Below, piece by piece: positions 1 through 12,466 of a stretch of DNA of 64,000 bases. Below the pieces are notes generated by a model. The model saw only the letters and a list, made by a program, of their open reading frames with translations, had not been told where the DNA came from and ran no database searches. The first letter of the stretch is position 1, and each line of letters begins with the position of its first letter. The position numbers and the translations under genes are program-made. The DNA is from Calliopsis andreniformis (Eukaryota; Arthropoda; Insecta; Hymenoptera; Andrenidae): positions 620,001-684,000 of the forward strand of contig NW_027480493.1 of assembly GCF_051401765.1 (NCBI RefSeq), given 5' to 3'.

Positions 1-9
1 ATTGGGGCT

Positions 10-156
10 GAGCGTTGAGGGTTGAGTGATGAGAATTGATGTTTGTGGATAGAGATTTGAAGATTGCTGGTTGAGTATTGAGTATTGAAATCTGTGAATT
101 CAAGATATTCTATTGAGGATTGAGGATAGACCACTGATTGTTGAGGACTGAGGGCT
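10..156 (+). repeat. Module A copy 1 (subtype II-like)
   Basis: Module A is a string of 21 heptads in register: it starts GAGTGTT-GAGGGTT, passes through GTGGATA-GAGATTT and the marker heptad TTCTATT (heptad 15), and ends GAGGACT-GAGGGCT. This copy starts GAGCGTT and has CAAGATA before TTCTATT. Confidence 0.9.
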
Positions 157-581
157 GAAGATTGAGGATTCAGGATTGAGGATTCAGGATTGAGGTTTGA
201 GGACTGAGGATTGAGGATTGAGGATTGAGGATTGAGGATTGAGGATTGAGGATTGAAGATTGAGGATTGAGGATTGAGGATTGAGGATTGAGGATTGAGG
301 ATTGAAGATTGAGTACTGAGGATTGAAGATTAAGATTGAGGATTGAGGATTGAGGATTGAGGATTGAGGATTGAGGATTGAAGATTGAGGATTGGGTATT
401 GAGGATTGACGAATGAGGATTGAGGATTTCGGATTGAGGATTGACGATTGAGTATTGAGGATTGAAGATTGAGGATTGAGGATTGAGGATTGAGGATTGG
501 GGATTGAGGATTGCGAATTGAAGATTCAGTATTGAGGATTGAAGATTGAGAATTGAGGATGAGGATTGAACATTGAGTACT

Positions 582-728
582 GAGTGTTGAGGGTTGAGTG
601 ATGAGAATTTATGTTTCTGAATAGAGATTTGAAGATTGCAGATTGAGTATTGAGTATTGAAATCTGTGAATTGAGGATATTCTATTCAGGATTGAGGATT
701 GACAACTGAATGTTGAGGACTGAGGGCT
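582..728 (+). repeat. Module A copy 2 (subtype IV)
   Basis: GAGGATA precedes TTCTATT and is followed by CAGGATT. It carries the TATGTTT-CTGAATA variant in heptads 5-6. Confidence 0.9.
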
Positions 729-1440
729 GAAGATTGAGGATTCAGGATTGAGGATTCAGAATTGAGGTTTGAGGACGGTGGATTGAGGATTGAAGATTGA
801 GTATTGAGGATTGAGGATTGAGGATTGAGGACTGAGGATCGGGTATTGAGGATTGAACATTGAGGATTGAGGATTGAGGATTGAGGATTGAGGATTGAGG
901 ATTGAAGGTTGAATATTGATGAATGATGATTGAGGATTGAGGATTGAAGGTCGTGGATTGAGGACGAGGACTGAGGGTTGAGTATTGATACTTGAGGCCT
1001 GAGGATTGTGGATTGAGGATTGCGAATTGAGGATTGAGGATTTAAGATTGAGGATTGGGTATTGAGGATTGAAGAATGAGGATTGAGGATTGAGGACAGA
1101 GGATTGAGGATTGAAGATTGAGTATTGAGGATTGAAGATTGACGATTGAGGATTGAGGATTGAGGATTGAGGATTGAGGATTGAGGATTGAGGATTGAGG
1201 ATTGAGGATTGAAGATTGAGGATTGGCAGTTGAGGATCGAAGAGTGAGGATTGAGGATTGAGGATTGAGGATTGAGGATTGAATATTGAGTATTGACGAT
1301 TGAAGATTGACTATTGAGGATTGCGAATTGAGGATTGTGGATTGAGGATTGGGGATTGAAGATTGAGTATTGAGGATTGAATGTTGAGGATTGTGGATTG
1401 AGATTTGGGGATTGAGGCTTGAATATTGAGGATTGGGGCT

Positions 1441-1587
1441 GAGTGTTGAGGGTTGAGTGATGAGAATTGATGTTTGTGGATAGAGATTTGAAGATTGCTG
1501 GTTGAGTATTGAGTATTGAAAACTGTGAATTCATGATATTCTATTGAGGATTGAGGATTGACAACCGATTGTTGAGGACTGAGGGCT
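1441..1587 (+). repeat. Module A copy 3 (subtype II)
   Basis: GTGAATT-CATGATA before TTCTATT; contains GCTGGTT where most copies have GCAGGTT. Confidence 0.9.
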
Positions 1588-2256
1588 GAAAATTGAGGGT
1601 TCCGGATTGAGGATTCAGAATTGAAATTTGAGGACTGAGCATTGAGGATTGAGGATTGTGTATTGAGGAATGAAGATTGAGAATTGAGGATTGAGGATTG
1701 AGGATTGAGGATTGAGGATGAGGGCTGAGGGTTGAGGATTGAGGTTTGAGGACTGAGGACTGAGGATTGAGGATTGAGAATTGAGGATTGAGGATTGAGG
1801 GTTGAAGATTGAGGATTGGGTATTGAGGATTGAAGAATGAGGATTGAGGATTGAGGACAGAGGATTGAGGATTGAAGATTGAGTAATGAGGATTGAAGAT
1901 TGACGATTGAGTATTGAGGATTGAGGATTGAGCATTCAGGATTGAGGATTGAGTATTGAAGATTGAGTATTGAGGATTGAAGATTGAGGATTGAGGATTG
2001 AGGATTGAGGATTGAGGATTGAAGATTGAGTAATGAGGATTGAAGATTGACGATTGAGTATTGAGGATTGAGGATTGAGAATTGAGGATTGAGGATTGAG
2101 GGTTGAAGATTGAGGATTGGGTATTGAGGATTGAAGAATGAGGATTGAGGATTGAGGATTGAGGATGAGGGCTGAGGGTTGAGGATTGAGGTTTGCGGAC
2201 TGAGGACTGAGGATTGAGGATTGAGAATTGAGGATGAGGATTGAACATTGAGTACT

Positions 2257-2403
2257 GAGTGTTGAGGGTTGAGTGATGAGAATTTATGTTTCTGGATAGA
2301 GATTTGAAGATTGCAGATTCAGTATTGAGTATTGAAAACTGTGAATTCAGGATATTCTATTGAGGATTGAGGATTGACAACTGAATGTTGAGGACTGAGG
2401 GCT
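2257..2403 (+). repeat. Module A copy 4 (CAGGATA variant)
   Basis: CAGGATA replaces CATGATA, and heptads 5-6 read TATGTTT-CTGGATA as in copies 11 and 22. Confidence 0.9.
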
Positions 2404-3122
2404 GAAGACTGAGGATTCAGGATTGAGGATTCAGAATTGAGGTTTGAGGACTGAGGATTGAGGATTGAAGATTGAGTATTGAGGATTGAAGATTGAGGAT
2501 TGAGGATTGAGGATTGAGGATTGAGGATGAGGGCTGAGTGTTGAGGATTGAGGTTTGAGGACTAAGGACGGAGGATTGAGGATTGAGAATTGAGGATTGA
2601 GGATTGAGGATTGAAGATTGAGGATTGGGTATTGAGGATCGAAGAAAGAGGAACGAGGATTGAGGATTGAGGATTGAGGATTGAATATTGAGTATTGAGG
2701 ATTGAAGATTGAGGATTGAAGACTGAGGATCGGGTATTGAGGATTGAACATTGAGGATTGAGGATTGAGGATTGAGGATTGAGGATTGAAGGTTGAATAT
2801 TGATGAATGAAGATTGAGGATTGAGGATTGAAGGTCGTGGATTGAGGACGAGGACTGAGGGTCGAGTATTGATACCTGAGGCCTGAGGATTGAGGATTGA
2901 GGATTGCGAATTGAGGATTGAGGATTTAAGGTTGAGGATAGGGTATTGAGGATTGAAGAATGATGATTGAGGATTGAGGACAGAGGATTGAGGATTGAGG
3001 GTTGAGGATTGAGGATTGAGGATTGAGGATTGAGGATTGAAGATTGAGTATTGAGGATTGAAGATTGAGGATTCAGGATTGAGGATTGAGGATTGAGGAT
3101 TGAAGATTGAGGATTGGGGACT

Positions 3123-3269
3123 GAGTGTTGAGGGTTGAGTGATGAGAATTGATGTTTGTGGATAGAGATTTGAAGATTGCAGGTTGAGTATTGAGTATTG
3201 AAAACTGTGAAATCATGATATTCTATTGAGGATTGAGGATGGACCACTGATTGTTGAGGACTGAGGGCT
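3123..3269 (+). repeat. Module A copy 5 (subtype I)
   Basis: GTGAAAT-CATGATA before TTCTATT, then GAGGATG-GACCACT. Confidence 0.92.
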
Positions 3270-4065
3270 GAAGGTTGAGGATTCAGGATTGACGATTCTG
3301 GATTGAGGTTTGAGGACTGAGGATTGAGGATTGAGGATTGAGGATTGAGGATTGAGGATTGAGGATTGAGGATTGAAGACTGAGGATCGGGTATTGAGGA
3401 TTGAACATAGAGGATTGAGGATTGAGGATTGAGGACTGAGGATTGAGGATTGAAGGTTGAATATTGATGAATGAAGATTGAGGATTGAGGATTGAAGGTC
3501 GTGGATTGAGGACGAGGACTGAGGGTTGAGTATCGATACTTGAGGCCTGAGGATTGAGGATTGAGGATTGCGAATTGAGGATTGAGGATTGGGGATTGAA
3601 GATTGAGGATTGAGGATTGAGGATTGAGGATTGAGGATTGAGGATTGAGGACTGAGGATTGAAGATTGAGGATTGAGGATTGAGGATTGAGGATTGCGGG
3701 TTGTGGATTGAGGACGAGGACTGAGGGTTGAATATTTATGTTTGAGGTCTGAGGATTGAGGACTGAGGATTGAGAATTGAGGATTGAGGATTGAGGATTG
3801 ATGATTGAGGATTGGGTATTGAGGATTGAGGATTGAGGATTGAAGATTGAGGATAGGGTATTGAGGATTGAAGAATGATGATTGAGGATTGAGGATTGAG
3901 GATTGAGGATTGAATATTGAGTATTGAGGATTGAAGAACGACTATTGAGGATTGCGAATTGAGGATTGAGGGTTGGGGATTGAGGATTGAAGATTGAGTA
4001 TTGAGGATTGAAGGTTGAGGATTGTGGATTGAGGATTGAGGCTTGAATATTGAGGATTGGGGACT

Positions 4066-4212
4066 GAGTGTTGAGGGTTGAGTGATGAGGATTGATGTTT
4101 GTGGATAGAGATTTGAAGATTGCAGGTTGAGTATTGAGTATTGAAAACTGTGAAATCATGATATTCTATTGAGGATTGAGGATGGACCACTGATTGTTGA
4201 GGACTGAGGGCT
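4066..4212 (+). repeat. Module A copy 6 (subtype I)
   Basis: Same junction as copy 5 but GAGGATT replaces GAGAATT in heptad 4. Confidence 0.92.
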
Positions 4213-4715
4213 GAAGATTGAGGATTCAGGATTGAGGATTCAGGATTGAGGTCTGAGGACTGAGGATTGAGGATTGAGGATTGAGGATTGAGGATTGAGG
4301 ATTGAGGATTGAGGCTTGAAGACTGAGGATTGGGTATTGAGGTTTGAACATTGAGGATTGAGGATTGAGGGTTGAGGATTGAGGATTGTGGATTGAGGAT
4401 GAGGGCTGAGGGTTGAGGATTGAGGTTTGAGGACTAAGGACAGAGGATTGAGGGTTGAGAATTGAGGATTGAGCATTGAGGATTGAAGATTGAGGATTTG
4501 GTATTGAGGATCGAAGAATGAGGATTGAGGATTGAGGATTGAGGATTGAGGATTGAATATTGAGTATTGAGGATTGAAGATTGACTATTGAGGATTGCGA
4601 ATTGAGGATTGAGGATTGAGGATTGAGGATTCAAGATTGAGTATTGAGGATTGAATGTTGAGGATTGTGGATTGAGGATTGAGGATTGAGGCTTGAATAT
4701 TGAGGTTTGGGGACT

Positions 4716-4862
4716 GAGTGTTGAGGGTTGAGTGTTGTTAATTGATGTTTGTGGATAGAGATTTGAAGATTGCAGGTTGAGTATTGAGTATTGAAAACTG
4801 TGAGTTCATGATATTGTATTGAGGATTGAGGATTGACCACCGATTGTTGAGGACTGAGGGCT
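4716..4862 (+). repeat. Module A copy 7 (subtype II, marker mutated)
   Basis: The marker heptad reads TTGTATT. Heptads 3-4 are altered to GAGTGTT-GTTAATT. Confidence 0.88.
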
Positions 4863-4995
4863 GAAGATTGAGGATTCAGGATTGAGGATTCAGGATTGAG
4901 GTTTGAGGACTGAGGATTGAGGGTTGAGGATCGAGGATTGAGGATTGACGCTTGAGGATTGAGGATTGAGGATGGAGGATTGAAGAGAGAGGACT

Positions 4996-5100
4996 GAGTG
5001 TTGAGGATTGATGTTCGAGGATTGAGATTTGATTATTGAATATTTTGGAATGAGTATTCAACCATGAGAATTCAGTATATTCTATTGAGTATTGAGAATT
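4996..5100 (+). repeat. Divergent relative of module A (copy 8)
   Basis: GAGTGTT is followed by GAGATTT, TTGGAAT, CAACCAT and CAGTATA-TTCTATT. It keeps the order of the module A landmarks with two heptads fewer before the marker and many substitutions, and the usual downstream half is absent. It may be an older or independently evolved branch. Confidence 0.65.
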
Positions 5101-5680
5101 GAGGATTGATGGTTGAGTATTGAGGATTGATGTATGAGGATTGAATATTGAGGATTGAGGATTGAGGATTGAGGATTGAGGATTGAGGATTGAGGATTGA
5201 TGATTGAGTATTGAGGATTGAAGATTGAGGATTGACGATTGAGGATTGAGGATTGAGGATTGAGGATTGAGGATTGAAGATTGAGGATTGAGGATTGAGG
5301 GTTGAGGATTGAGGGTTGTGGATTGAGGACGAGGACTGAGGGTTGAATATTTATGATTGAGGTCTGAGGATTGAGGATTGAGGATTGAGAATTGAGGATT
5401 GAGGATTGAGGATTGAAGATTGAGGATTGGGTATTGAGGATTGAGGATTGAGGATTGAAGATTGAGGATAGGGTATTGAGGATTGAAGAATGATGATTGA
5501 GGATTATGGATTGAGGATTGAGGATTGAATATTGAGTATTGAGGATTGAAGATCGACTATTGAGGATTGCGAATTGGGGATTGAGGGTTGGGGATTGAGG
5601 ATTGAAGATTGAGTATTGAGGATTCAATGTTGAGGATTGTGGATTGAGGATTGAGGCTTGAATATTGAGGATTGGGGACT

Positions 5681-5827
5681 GAGTGTTGAGGGTTGAGTGA
5701 TGAGGATTGATGTTTGTGGATAGAGATTTGAAGATTGCAGGTTGAGTATTGAGTATTGAAAACTGTGAAATCATGATATTCTATTGAGGATTGAGGATGG
5801 ACCACTGATTGTTGAGGACTGAGGGCT
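5681..5827 (+). repeat. Module A copy 9 (subtype I)
   Basis: GTGAAAT-CATGATA junction; GAGGATT in heptad 4, as in copy 6. Confidence 0.92.
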
Positions 5828-6379
5828 GAAGATTGAGGATTCAGGATTGAGGATTCAGGATTGAGGTTTGAGGACTGAGAATTGAGGATTGAGGATTGAG
5901 GATTGAGGATTGAGGATTGAGGATTGAGAATTGAGGACTGAGGATTGGGGATTGAAGATTGAGGATTGGCTGTTGAGGATTGAGCATTGAGGATTGAGGA
6001 TTGAGGATTGAGGACGAGGACTGAGGGTTGAGTATTGATACTTGAGGCCTGAGCATTGAGGATTGAGGATTGCGAATTGAGGATTGAGGATTTAAGATTG
6101 AGGATTGGGTATTGAGGATTGAAGAATGAGGATTGAGGATTGAGGACAGAGGATTGAGGATTGAAGATTGAAGATTGAGGATTGAAGATTGTCGATTGAG
6201 GTTTGAGGATTGAGGATTGAGGATTGAGGATTGAGGATTGAGGATTGAAGATTGAGTATTGAGGATTAAAGATTGAGGATTGAGGATTGAGGACTGAGGA
6301 TGGAGGATTAAGGATTGAAGGTTCAGTATTGAGGATTGAAGATTGAGTATTCAGGATTGAGGATTGAACATTGAGGACT

Positions 6380-6526
6380 GAGTGTTGAGGGTTGAGTGAT
6401 GAGAATTGATGTTTGTGGATAGAGATTTGAAGATTGCAGATTGAGTATTGAGTATTGAAAACTGTGAATTGAGTATATTCTATTGAGGATTCAGGATTGA
6501 CAACTGATTGTTGAGGACTGAGGGCT
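6380..6526 (+). repeat. Module A copy 10 (subtype III)
   Basis: GTGAATT-GAGTATA before TTCTATT; followed by GACAACT rather than GACCACT. Confidence 0.92.
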
Positions 6527-7335
6527 GAAGGTTGAGGGTTCCGGATTGAGGATTCAGAATTGAAATTCGAGGACTGAGCATTGAGAATTGAAGATTGAGT
6601 ATTGAGGATTGAAGATTGAGAATTGAGGATTGAGGATTGAGGATTGAGGATGAGGGCTGAGGGTTGAGGATTGAGGTTTGAGGACTGAGGACTGAGGATT
6701 GAGGATTGAGAATTGAGGATTGAGGATTGAGGGTTGAAGATTGAGGATTGGGTATTGAGGATTGAAGAATGTGGATTGGGTATTGAGGATTGAGGATTGA
6801 GGATTGAAGATTGAAGATTGAGTATTGAGGATTGAAGGTTGAGGATTGAGGATTGGGGACTGAGGATTGAGGATTGAAGACTGAGGATTGGGTATTGAGG
6901 TTTGAACATTGAGGATTGCGGATTGAGGTTTGAGGAGTGAAGATTGAGGATTGAGGATTGAGGATTGAGGATCGAGGATTGAAGGTTGAAGATTGAATAT
7001 TGATGATTAAAGATTGAGGGTTGAGGATTGAGGGTTGTGGGTTGAGAACGAGGACTGAGTGTTGAATATTGATGTCTGAGGTCTGAGGATTGAGGATTGA
7101 GAATTGAGAATTGAGAATTGAGGATTGAGGATTGAAGATTGAGGATTGGGTATTGAGGATTGACGAATGAGGATTGAGGATTGCGGATTGAGGATTGAAG
7201 GTTGGGAATTGAGGATTGAAGATTCAGGACTGAGGATTGAGGATTGAGGATTGGGGATTGAGGATTGCGAATTGAATATTCAGTATTGAGGATTGAAGAT
7301 TCAGAATTGAGGATGAGGATTGAACATTGAATACT

Positions 7336-7482
7336 GAGTGTTGAGGGTTGAGTGATGAGAATTTATGCTTCTGGATAGAGATTTGAAGATTGCAGATTGA
7401 GTATTGAGTATTGAAAACTGTGAAATCATGATATTCTATTGAGGATTGAGGATGGACCACTGATTGTTGAGGACTGAGGTCT
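7336..7482 (+). repeat. Module A copy 11 (subtype I, triplet member)
   Basis: TATGCTT-CTGGATA in heptads 5-6. First member of an A triplet I-III-II that is copied at 9932 and 17959. Confidence 0.92.
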
Positions 7483-7998
7483 GAAGGTTGAGGATTCAGG
7501 ATTGAGGATTCAGGATTGAGGACTGAGGATTGAGGATTGAGGATTGAGGATTGAGGATTGAGGATTGAGGATTGAGGATTGAAGTCTGAGGATCGGGTAT
7601 TGAGGACTGAACATTGAGGATTGAGGATTAAAGGTTGAATATTGATGAATGAAGATTGAGGATTGAGGATTGAAGATTGAGTATTGAGGATTGAAGATTG
7701 AGGATTGAGGATTGAGGATTGAAGATTGAGTACTGAGGATTGAAGATTAAGATTGAGGATTGAGGATTCAGGATTGAGGATTGAGGATTGAGGATTGAAG
7801 ATTGAGTATTGAGGATTGAAGATTGAGGATTCAGGATTGAGGATTGAGGATTGAGGATTGAAGATTGAGTACTGAGGATTGAAGATTAAGAGTGAGGATT
7901 GAGGATTGAGGACTGAGGATTGAGGATTGAGGATTGAAGGTTCAGTATTGAGGATTGAAGATTGAGAATTGAGGATTGATGGTTGAACATTGAGGACT

Positions 7999-8145
7999 GA
8001 GTGTTGAGGGTTGAGTGATGAGAATTGATGTTTGTGGATAGAGATTTGAAGATTGCAGATTGAGTATTGAGTATTGAAAACTGTGAATTGAGTATATTCT
8101 ATTGAGGATTGAGGATTGACAACAGATTGTTGAGGACTGAGGGCT
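7999..8145 (+). repeat. Module A copy 12 (subtype III, triplet member)
   Basis: GAGTATA junction and GACAACA at heptad 18. Second member of the triplet. Confidence 0.92.
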
Positions 8146-8360
8146 GAAGATTGAGGGTTCCGGATTGAGGATTCAGAATTGAAATTTGAGGACTGAGCAT
8201 TGAGGATTGAAGATTGAGTATTGAGGATTGAAGATTGAGAATTGAGGATTGAGGATTGAGGATTGAGGATGAGGGCTGAGGGTTGAGGATTGAGGTTTGC
8301 GGACTGAGGACTGAGGATTGAGGATTGAGAATTGAGGATGAGGATTGAACATTGAGTACT

Positions 8361-8507
8361 GAGTGTTGAGGGTTGAGTGATGAGAATTGATGTTTGTGGA
8401 TAGAGATTTGAAGATTGCAGGTTGAGTATTGAGTATTGAAAACTGTGAATTCATGATATTCTATTGAGGATTGAGGATCGACCACTGATTGTTGAGGACT
8501 GAGGGCA
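8361..8507 (+). repeat. Module A copy 13 (subtype II, triplet member)
   Basis: CATGATA junction with the end heptad changed to GAGGGCA. Two overlapping - strand open frames start in this copy (at 8454 and 8485) in different frames, which shows that its conservation is not protein-level. Confidence 0.92.
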
Positions 8508-8726
8508 GAAGATTGAGGATTCAGGATTGAGGATTCAGGATTGAGGTTTGAGGACTGAGGATTGAGGATTGAGGATTGAGGATTGAGGATTGAGGATTGA
8601 GGATTGAAGACTGAGGATCGGGTATTGAGGATTGAACATTGAGGATTGAGGATTGAGGATTGAGGATTGAGGATTGAGGATTGAAGGTTGAATTTGATGA
8701 ATGAAGATTGAGGATTGAGGATTGAA

Positions 8727-8780
8727 GGTCGTGGATTGAGGACGAGGACTGAGGGTTGAGTATCGATACTTGAGGCCTGA
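8727..8780 (+). repeat. Block C (representative): GAGGACGAGG marker
   Basis: A short conserved string reads GTGGATT-GAGGACGAGGACT and continues to a TATCGATA palindrome and an AGGCCT hexamer. Left-domain copies usually have this TATCGATA/AGGCCT form; later copies read TTGATGTTTGAGG instead. The GAGGACGAGG core recurs tens of times through the window and often marks the transition from a heptad run to a module. It contains a 6-bp register slip. Copies at about 11331 and 19351 belong to the duplications described below. Confidence 0.8.
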
Positions 8781-9931
8781 GGATTGAGGATTGAGGATTG
8801 CGAATTGAGGATTGAGGATTTAAGATTGAGGATTGGGTATTGAGGATTGAAGAATGAGGATTGAGGATTGAGGACAGAGGATCGAGGATTGAAGATTGAG
8901 TATTGAGGATTGAAGATTGACGATTGAGGATTGAATATTGAGGATTGAGGATTGAGGATTGAGGATTGGGGATTGAAGATTGAGGATTGAGGATTGAGGA
9001 TTGAGGATTGAGAATTGAGGATTGAGGATTGAGGATTGAAGATTGAGGATTGAGGATAGAGGTTTGAGGATTGAAGATTGAGGATTGAGGATTGAGGATT
9101 GAGGATCGAGGATTGAGGATTGAAGATTGAATATTGATGATTAAAGATTGAGGGTTGAGGATTGAGGTTTGAGGACTAAGGACAGTGGATTGAGGATTGA
9201 GAATTGAGGATTGACGATTGAGGATTGAAGATTGAGGATTGGGTATTGAGGATCGAAGAATGAGGATTGAGGATTGAGGATTGAGGATTGAGGATTGAGG
9301 ATTCAGAATTGAGGTTTGAGGACTGAGGATTGAGGATTGAGGATTGAGGATTGAGGATTGAGGATTGAGGATTGAGGATTGAGGATTCAGGATTGAGGAT
9401 TGAGGATTGAAGATTGAGTATTGAGGATTGAAGGTTGAGGATTGAGGATTGGGGACTGAGGATTGAGGATTGAAGACTGAGGATTGGGTATTGAGGTATG
9501 AACATTGAGGATTGCGGATTGAGGTTTGAGGAGTGAAGATTGAGGATTGAGGATTGAGGATTGAGGATCGAGGATTGAAGGTTGAAGATTGAATATTGAT
9601 GATTAAAGATTGAGGGTTGAGGATTGAGGGTTGTGGGTTGAGAACGAGGACTGAGTGTTGAATATTGATGTCTGAGGTCTGAGGATTGAGGATTGAGAAT
9701 TGAGAATTGAGAATTGAGGATTGAGGATTGAAGATTGAGGATTGGGTATTGAGGATTGACGAATGAGGATTGAGGATTGCGGATTGAGGATTGAAGGTTG
9801 AGAATTGAGGATTGAAGATTCAGGACTGAGGATTGAGGATTGAGGATTGGGGATTGAGGATTGCGAATTGAATATTCAGTATTGAGGATTGAAGATTCAG
9901 AATTGAGGATGAGGATTGAACATTGAATACT

Positions 9932-10078
9932 GAGTGTTGAGGGTTGAGTGATGAGAATTTATGCTTCTGGATAGAGATTTGAAGATTGCAGATTGAGTAT
10001 TGAGTATTGAAAACTGTGAAATCATGATATTCTATTGAGGATTGAGGATGGACCACTGATTGTTGAGGACTGAGGTCT
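9932..10078 (+). repeat. Module A copy 14 (subtype I)
   Basis: Duplicate of copy 11, 2596 bp downstream. Confidence 0.92.
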
Positions 10079-10594
10079 GAAGGTTGAGGATTCAGGATTG
10101 AGGATTCAGGATTGAGGACTGAGGATTGAGGATTGAGGATTGAGGATTGAGGATTGAGGATTGAGGATTGAGGATTGAAGTCTGAGGATCGGGTATTGAG
10201 GACTGAACATTGAGGATTGAGGATTAAAGGTTGAATATTGATGAATGAAGATTGAGGATTGAGGATTGAAGATTGAGTATTGAGGATTGAAGATTGAGGA
10301 TTGAGGATTGAGGATTGAAGATTGAGTACTGAGGATTGAAGATTAAGATTGAGGATTGAGGATTCAGGATTGAGGATTGAGGATTGAGGATTGAAGATTG
10401 AGTATTGAGGATTGAAGATTGAGGATTCAGGATTGAGGATTGAGGATTGAGGATTGAAGATTGAGTACTGAGGATTGAAGATTAAGAGTGAGGATTGAGG
10501 ATTGAGGACTGAGGATTGAGGATTGAGGATTGAAGGTTCAGTATTGAGGATTGAAGATTGAGAATTGAGGATTGATGGTTGAACATTGAGGACT

Positions 10595-10741
10595 GAGTGT
10601 TGAGGGTTGAGTGATGAGAATTGATGTTTGTGGATAGAGATTTGAAGATTGCAGATTGAGTATTGAGTATTGAAAACTGTGAATTGAGTATATTCTATTG
10701 AGGATTGTGGATTGACAACAGATTGTTGAGGACTGAGGGCT
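10595..10741 (+). repeat. Module A copy 15 (subtype III)
   Basis: Duplicate of copy 12; one visible change (GTGGATT after the marker). Confidence 0.92.
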
Positions 10742-10956
10742 GAAGATTGAGGGTTCCGGATTGAGGATTCAGAATTGAAATTTGAGGACTGAGCATTGAG
10801 GATTGAAGATTGAGTATTGAGGATTGAAGATTGAGAATTGAGGATTGAGGATTGAGGATTGAGGATGAGGGCTGAGGGTTGAGGATTGAGGTTTGCGGAC
10901 TGAGGACTGAGGATTGAGGATTGAGAATTGAGGATGAGGATTGAACATTGAGTACT

Positions 10957-11103
10957 GAGTGTTGAGGGTTGAGTGATGAGAATTGATGTTTGTGGATAGA
11001 GATTTGAAGATTGCAGGTTGAGTATTGAGTATTGAAAACTGTGAATTCATGATATTCTATTGAGGATTGAGGATCGACCACTGATTGTTGAGGACTGAGG
11101 GCA
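10957..11103 (+). repeat. Module A copy 16 (subtype II)
   Basis: Duplicate of copy 13, keeping its GAGGGCA end. Confidence 0.92.
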
Positions 11104-12319
11104 GAAGATTGAGGATTCAGGATTGAGGATTCAGGATTGAGGTTTGAGGACTGAGGATTGAGGATTGAGGATTGAGGATTGAGGATTGAGGATTGAGGAT
11201 TGAGGATTGAAGACTGAGGATCGGGTATTGAGGATTGAACATTGAGGATTGAGGATTGAGGATTGAGGATTGAGGATTGAGGATTGAAGGTTGAATATTG
11301 ATGAATGAAGATTGAGGATTGAGGATTGAAGGTCGTGGATTGAGGACGAGGACTGAGGGTTGAGTATCGATACTTGAGGCCTGAGGATTGAGGATTGAGG
11401 ATTGCGAATTGAGGATTGAGGATTTAAGATTGAGGATTGGGTATTGAGGATTGAAGAATGAGGATTGAGGATTGAGGACAGAGGATCGAGGATTGAAGAT
11501 TGAGTATTGAGGATTGAAGATTGACGATTGAGGATTGAATATTGAGGATTGAGGATTGAGGATTGAGGATTGGGGATTGAAGATTGAGGATTGAGGATTG
11601 AGGATTGAGGATTGAGAATTGAGGATTGAGGATTGAGGATTGAAGATTGAGGATTGAGGATAGAGGTTTGAGGATTGAAGATTGAGGATTGAGGATTGTG
11701 GATTGAGGATCGAGGATTGAGGATTGAAGATTGAATATTGATGATTAAAGATTGAGGGTTGAGGATTGAGGTTTGAGGACTAAGGACAGTGGATTGAGGA
11801 TTGAGAATTGAGGATTGACGATTGAGGATTGAAGATTGAGGATTGGGTATTGAGGATCGAAGAATGAGGATTGAGGATTGAGGATTGAGGATTGAGGATT
11901 GAGGATTCAGAATTGAGGTTTGAGGACTGAGGATTGAGGATTGAAGATTGAGTATTGAGGATTGAAGATTGAGGGTTGAGGATTGAGGATTGAGGATTGA
12001 GGATGAGGGCTGAGGGCTGAGGATTGAGGTTTGAGGACTATGGACAGAGGATTGAGGATTGAGAATTGAGGATTGAGGATTGAGGATCGCAGATTGAGGA
12101 TTGGGTATTGAGGATCGAAGAATGTGGATTGAGGATTGAGGATTGAGGATTGAGGACTGTATATTGAGTATTGAGGATTGAAGATTGACTATTGAGGATT
12201 GCGAATTGAGGATTGAGGATTGAGGATTGAGGATTGAAAATTGAGTATTGAGGATTGAAGGTTGAGGATTGTGGATTGAGGATTGAGGATTGAGGCTTGA
12301 ATATTGAGGATTGGGGACT

Positions 12320-12466
12320 CAGTGTTGAGGGTTGAGTGATGAGAATTGATGTTTGTGGATAGAGGTTTGAAGATTGCAGGTTGAGTATTGAGTATTGAAA
12401 ACTGTGAATTCATGATATTCTATTGAGGATTGAGGATTGACCACTGATTGTTGAGGACTGAGGGCT
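12320..12466 (+). repeat. Module A copy 17 (subtype II)
   Basis: Starts CAGTGTT and has GAGGTTT for GAGATTT. Copied at 20340. Confidence 0.9.

Larger units (their letters stand above)
6800..9345 (+). repeat. Segmental duplication 1, copy a
   Basis: Matches 9395-11945 at an offset of 2596 bp, growing to 2604 bp through one extra heptad and one single-base loss (near 8695). Contains module A copies 11-13. The two copies are separated by only about 50 bp of heptads, so this is essentially a tandem duplication. Confidence 0.85.
9395..11945 (+). repeat. Segmental duplication 1, copy b
   Basis: Second copy of 6800-9345 with very few substitutions (one example is GAGGATT to GTGGATT after the marker in module A copy 15). 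Confidence 0.85.

Noticed and set aside
686..1534. Recurring N-terminus MNSQFSILNTQPAIFK in many open frames, like a conserved protein start
   Set aside because: It is module A read in one phase from the ATG in GAATTCATG. The same DNA is read in another phase elsewhere (SSIEYHEFTVFNTQYS), so the recurrence reflects DNA copying.
1532..1545. Stem-loop or terminator around CATGATATTC in module A
   Set aside because: Only the 6-bp TCATGA dyad is symmetrical; extending it fails at the next base pair, and several subtypes lack it.
2417..4159. 580-codon - strand open frame, with similar long frames at 20829-22445, 45756-47555 and 60132-61679
   Set aside because: They consist only of permuted SSILNPQ repeats that the stop-free - strand of the heptad produces automatically. 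There is no unique domain, plausible start context or frame-preserving variation.
8761..8768. TATCGATA palindrome as an operator or origin element
   Set aside because: It lies in block C and is lost in most other C copies, which read TTGATGT. There is no neighbouring gene or second site, so a regulatory role is unsupported.
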